A stretch of DNA of 64,000 bases, from NCBI GenBank assembly GCA_019009955.1, contig CM032229.1:2856501-2920500 (forward strand). Reading direction: 5' to 3'. Position numbers and translations under genes: made by a program. The number at the start of each line of letters is the position of its first letter. Position 1 is the stretch's first letter. The notes beneath the pieces were generated by a model. It did no database searches and was not told where the DNA came from. It saw nothing but the letters and a program-made list of their open reading frames with translations. The DNA is from Riptortus pedestris. Lineage: Eukaryota; Arthropoda; Insecta; Hemiptera; Alydidae. This document shows positions 60,086 to 64,000 of this stretch, piece after piece.

Positions 60086-60322
60086 ACAGAGTCATTCAAA
60101 AAGAATGAACTGATTACAAAGCTTTATGGTGCTTTACAGCAGCGTGTTCTGCTGCGATCACGTTGTGATTGGATGCTGTAAATAGAACATGATGATGATG
60201 ATGATGACACCATAAAACTTCAACACCGGTTAAATACATGTGTCTTTATTGCAATCTTGTATTAGTGTCTGGTAATAAGATATAGCTTAATGAAATCGGT
60301 TCATTCTTTTTGAAATGCCCTT
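60086..60322. mobile_element. Tc1/mariner-type MITE, about 237 bp
   Basis: Left end CAGAGTCATTCAAAAAGAAT followed by GAACTGATTAC. Right end, reversed, has GGGCATTTCAAAAAGAAT followed by GAACCGATTTC. TA lies on both sides (60084-60085 and 60323-60324). The interior has a small inverted pair (TTTACAGCA/TGCTGTAAA) and a GATGAT run. No transposase frame. Confidence 0.82.
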
Positions 60323-60526
60323 TATTTCGTTGAGCATTTATATTTTTTCAGCAATGCCATTTAACCATTTCTTCCAACTCACATGAACATTAAGATAATT
60401 ACAAAAAAGAAATAAAAACAAAAAAAAATCAATTATAGTTAAACTCAACCGATTTTTAATTTGCGAGTCTATGTAAGGTAAATATATTGAATTATAGTTC
60501 TCGTTCCTCACAATCAACTTTAGATC
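60323..60526. other. AT-rich spacer
   Basis: Nothing recognised; A-rich run near 60418. Confidence 0.4.
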
Positions 60527-60877
60527 CTAATGTATCTTTGCTACAATCATATCTATACTTTTGATAAACTTTATAAGTTCTTTAGTATATTTGTTAAATA
60601 TAATATGGGGTGGTTCAGGCCAATTACCTCCTTTTAAAATTATATCCATTATTAAATTTGATCCATTTTGATTAAATGTTGTGCAGTCATAGAGCATATG
60701 TAATAACGTTTGTGTTGTCTGTGAGTCGCAAGTACATTTGTCATTGTCTTGAATTTTGAATATTGTTAAATAATGTCCTGCCTGTCCATGTTCCGTTAGA
60801 AATTGTGTGCTTTTGTGATGGTGATTCTTAATTGTGTTGTAGTTATAGAGAGTTATGCCAGTTATTTGACAATTGGA
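60527..60877 (-). pseudogene. Non-LTR retrotransposon C-terminal (RNase H/zinc-knuckle type) fragment
   Basis: A minus-strand frame of 116 codons, bounded by an upstream TAG at 60878-60880 and a terminal TAG at 60527-60529, has no ATG start. It reads QFLTEHGQAGHYLTIFKI, then KCTCDSQTTQTLLHMLYDC, then NWPEPPHIIFNKY. The TGHG-Y-L spacing followed by C-C-H-C is the usual C-terminal zinc-knuckle region of Jockey/I/R1-type elements. Upstream (60880-61030) the frame is broken and similarity is not clear. Probably a 5'-truncated or decayed copy; the upstream stop suggests it is dead. Confidence 0.78.
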
Positions 60878-60880
60878 CTA

Positions 60881-61754
60881 CATTCCCTCGTCTCTTTAAT
60901 GTTCAACAAATGCCATAAAAGAGGTTTACGTGACTTGATTTGTTCTTGATTTTGCTCTTCGCTGCACGACGAATTTAACGCATTTTCTCTGGAGTCTGTG
61001 ACTGCTGATAGCATCTTCCGCCTCACCTGCATCGATGAAACTCAAACAAAACATAATTAATACACACCACATTCAGTAACTCGGTTTCATTTAAATGGAG
61101 GCCGAACAGTCAACACCTTGACCTACTTATTGGCTTATTTTAACTGTCAATAATGACCCCCCCCTCCCTCTGCCTCAATTTATTGGTACGGGTACAACGG
61201 CCGGCTGATTGGTAAGAGAAAGATATCCATAATCTGAGGAGATTTGAGGAAATCTGATCGGGCCTAGAGCAATCATACTGAGTCGTGAGAGAGACAATCA
61301 CCGAACCCTTCCTTGGCCTCAATCAACAATGCGACTGTTCATTAAGAACGGACGCAGTCATTAACTAATGAGAGGTTCCACATTACACAATCTGGGATTT
61401 TTCACTTGCTTTAACAATTTGACCAATTGTTGGTAAGGATTTCATTATCCCTCGTGGCAGCTACAATCCTGTCAAAAGTTTTCCAAATTCAGTCCAAATC
61501 TTCTCAGCAACATTCAGCTGACTTCCCCTCTGCCCGGCGCAATCATAGCCTAGTGGGTGTAATATTATTTATCATGCGTTTACCGGACTTCTGTGTTGCC
61601 TAGGTGTCATTCAGCAGCGAGGCAATTTAGTAGCTACTTTAAGAAAGAGGACTCCTCCAACCTAGAAATAGCTATCTTTGGACGGTAATTCTAACAAATC
61701 AGTTCCACTCCTTGTAGCCCAACATTATAACCATTCCACTCATCTTAACCACTT
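60881..61754. other. Intergenic with an island at 61130-61620
   Basis: The island has a C run at 61156-61163, GGTACAACGGCCGGCTGATT and CATTCAGCTGACTTCCCC. No recognised gene. Confidence 0.35.
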
Positions 61755-62360
61755 ATCTCTTTCATTCGTCGTAACGCAATAATAAATATGTGATATCTGC
61801 TCTAAATTTATAGTAAATTCGTTTCATTCCAATAATAAATACCTTTCACCTGCTCTAAATTAGTAATAAATTTATTTTATTGGTCTTAACTAAATAATAA
61901 ATAATTAATAAAACTTCTCATCCATCCTATTCTAATAATAAATCTAACTGTAAGATATTCAGGACCACAACGTAACAGTACAAAAACTACATTTATTCTG
62001 GCTCGAGAAACAATAGATCATCTATTACAAAATACATGCGGATTAATAACTCATGGAACACTTTTAGGTTATGTATAAAAAAAAAAAAAATGTTTTAATG
62101 TCACATCTAACACTAACTCAACAATAAATACGCGTTTCATCTGCTCTACGTAAACTAATGAGAAATCAGTTTCATTCGTCCTAAACAAATAATAAAACCT
62201 TCTCATCCGTCCCACATTAAATCTGTTTCACCCGTCGTAGCTCAACAATAAATATGCGTTTCGCCTGTTCTAAATTAATAAGTAATCCGTTTCATTTATT
62301 CTAACCCAATAATAATGAAGTTTCATTAGTTCTAAACTAATTATAAATCCATGTCATCTA
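61755..62360. repeat. Degenerate minisatellite, about 32-35 bp unit
   Basis: The motif is CTAAATTAATAATAAATCCG or AACCCAATAATAAATATGCG followed by TTTCATTCGTC or TTTCACCTGCT. It recurs about a dozen times with heavy divergence, interrupted at about 61940-62105 by non-repeat DNA that includes a 13-A run. Confidence 0.7.
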
Positions 62361-62365
62361 ATCTT

Positions 62366-62455
62366 CCCTAGGCAAGAAAAGGGTGGGATCCTGAAGATTA
62401 ATTATCGTCCCAATTAGCAATTGCAGCGCAAAGTGAACATTAATATATTTTTGTC
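62366..62455 (+). mobile_element. tRNA-derived SINE, tail fragment
   Basis: CCTAGGCAAGAAAAGGGTGG, ATTATCGTCCCAATTAGCAA and CAAAGTGAACATTAATATA match the SINE tail. The head is missing. Confidence 0.65.
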
Positions 62456-64000
62456 TCTTCCGTTCTACTACAATACTAAATCCCAAGAATACTAAACCCC
62501 AAGCAAAACATAAGATTCTCAAGCCCAAGCAAAACATATAATACTCAATTCATGGCAGAAATCTTGGTTTGCCACAACTGACAACAAACTTCGAGAACTG
62601 AAACATATACTTGGTGAATGCCTCTCTCAAAAAGGCTAATTAGAAGAGAAGAAGAACTTATAACGAAGAGACCGCGTATTACACTACTTAAAACAGAACA
62701 TTTTCAAAAAATTATAATGTAGGACAATACTGAAAATATTTGCAGAAATGAGCAAACTTAAGTAAACATAATAAAGTGATAATAGGAATTTATATGATAC
62801 TTCGCTAAATCGTCATAGCCGCGAAATCCAATTATTGTATGAATAAAAAAAAATCTCAAGAATTAGCTTTTCCTATTGAAATTATTTTTTTAAATCAGAA
62901 TATAAGCGTGAGCATGGATGGTTTCAGCTATGGTTTTACTCTTAAGGCAAAAAATCAGGAAGGCAAATCAGTATTCATATTTGTTTGGAAATATTAAATC
63001 TTCACTGAATGTAATCAACGGTAATTATGATATTCCGAGGCGGATTGATCGCGGCAGAAGAAATTATACCGATACGAACGAACGAAGAAATCCATGATTG
63101 AGCGTTCAAATTCTTTTTCTTAATCTAAATCAAGCGAATAAACAACTTAAGGGGAGATCTTTACTTTGGCGAAGCCATTATATTATTTGGAGGGGGGACG
63201 AAAGTAAGAGTGGGCCGGTGATTGTAGGGCCTAGCAAGGAATTTATGAATAGGGAATGAGGGGTAATGGCCAGCCGGACACCTGTAATCTACACTAATAG
63301 GCTCTAGGATAATTTCTGCATTAGCCCAATTAAGTTTTCCCGAGATAGAGTGAAGGGGTGGGGGTTAGAGCATAGAGCACCCCGGCCTATGGGAACATTC
63401 TTATTATGCAATTTAGGCCTTCAGCTTGGGGCTTAAACACAGATTGCCTCGTAGATGAGTGATGGGCCCTCCTTGCATCCTCCGCCTTTAGTATAATTCG
63501 GTTAGCCTCCCCCCATGTGTCATGATGAGCCGCCATTCCATTTAATACATATGCCCAACCTCATCATCATCATCAACAGACAACTATTACCTCCCCCCTC
63601 TGAAATCATTACATGCTCTTTATGTATTTAATTCATGCCCGAACACATAGTAACAATATGGCCACTTCCAATGCGAAATAAAAGCAAAACTTCCATACGC
63701 ATCAGACGTATTCCTTCCCCCAAGATTAGCAAATTTCTATAGGTGCCTAGCCGGCGGTTATGTATCTGTTGGAAGATGCATTTCGCTTTTTGGTTACTGA
63801 GTATGTTCGGAAAGCTAACAGAAATAATTGGCTACAAATTGTTTTCACACAAAATGTATAAATTTAAAGATGCTTTAATTTGAAGGGTCTTAAAACTAAA
63901 ATATTGAGCTTTCTCTCTATAAAAAGTTATGGTAAAATATACCCCCATTTTTGGGAAATAACCCCATTTTCGAGGCGCTGCATGGTAAAGGAACTTGATA
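62456..64000. other. Intergenic; island at 63130-63720
   Basis: 62456-63130 is AT-rich, with a short CCCAAGCAAAACATA duplication near 62495-62540. The island has GGAGGGGGGACG, GGCCAGCCGGACACC and CCCATGTGTCATGATGAGCC, single-copy in the window. The end (63800-64000) is AT-rich with nothing recognised. Confidence 0.35.

Overview
This is a gene-poor, repeat-dense, AT-rich eukaryotic window, most likely from an invertebrate (probably arthropod) nuclear genome. The clues are long di-nucleotide microsatellites (TA, GA, CA), tRNA-derived and 5S-rRNA-derived SINE copies, broken Jockey/CR1/L2-like non-LTR retrotransposon pieces, hAT and Tc1/mariner MITEs, and a very abundant non-autonomous element with Helentron-like ends. 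Nothing looks prokaryotic. The species cannot be fixed from sequence alone. I find no convincing intact host protein gene: almost all open frames are short chance frames, microsatellite translations or transposon remnants.

The dominant component is one repeat family, called here HINE-like. A complete copy starts TTTTAGCAGATTTCCC, continues into a TTTCCCTTAAGGGAAA palindrome, has a conserved 5' block of about 130 bp, then a microsatellite of variable sequence, then a conserved body. It ends GGGAAATCTGCT, a 6-bp stem/3-nt loop hairpin (ACGCAG-CCC-CTGCGT) and GACGGACTTTT. The 5' AGCAGATTTCCC and 3' GGGAAATCTGCT are inverted repeats of each other. At least 20 copies or fragments lie in both orientations across the window, in two length classes. 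Some are joined into fold-back structures (15.8-16.6 kb and 36.4-38.0 kb).

Layout: 0-5 kb has degenerate repeats, a hAT MITE, a 34-bp minisatellite and the 3' end of a Jockey-type LINE. 5-12 kb has a hypothetical open frame, a hairpin, microsatellites and a 5S-derived SINE. 12-24 kb is packed with HINE-like copies plus a promoter/polyA module with heat-shock-element-like sites near 19.8 kb. 25-34 kb has a (GA)n array, a 660-bp palindrome and more HINE-like copies. 36-44 kb has a 1.3-kb inverted duplication, a mariner-type MITE and SINEs. 44-56 kb has further HINE-like and SINE copies. 56-64 kb has two LINE coding fragments, a mariner-type MITE, a 103-bp dimeric tandem array and a degenerate minisatellite.

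Between the repeats lie 200-700 bp islands of single-copy-looking, GC-richer sequence. They recurrently carry GATAA/TTATC and CAGCTGAT motifs and runs of C. They could be conserved non-coding or regulatory DNA of a distant developmental gene, but that is inference: it needs cross-species alignment or chromatin data.
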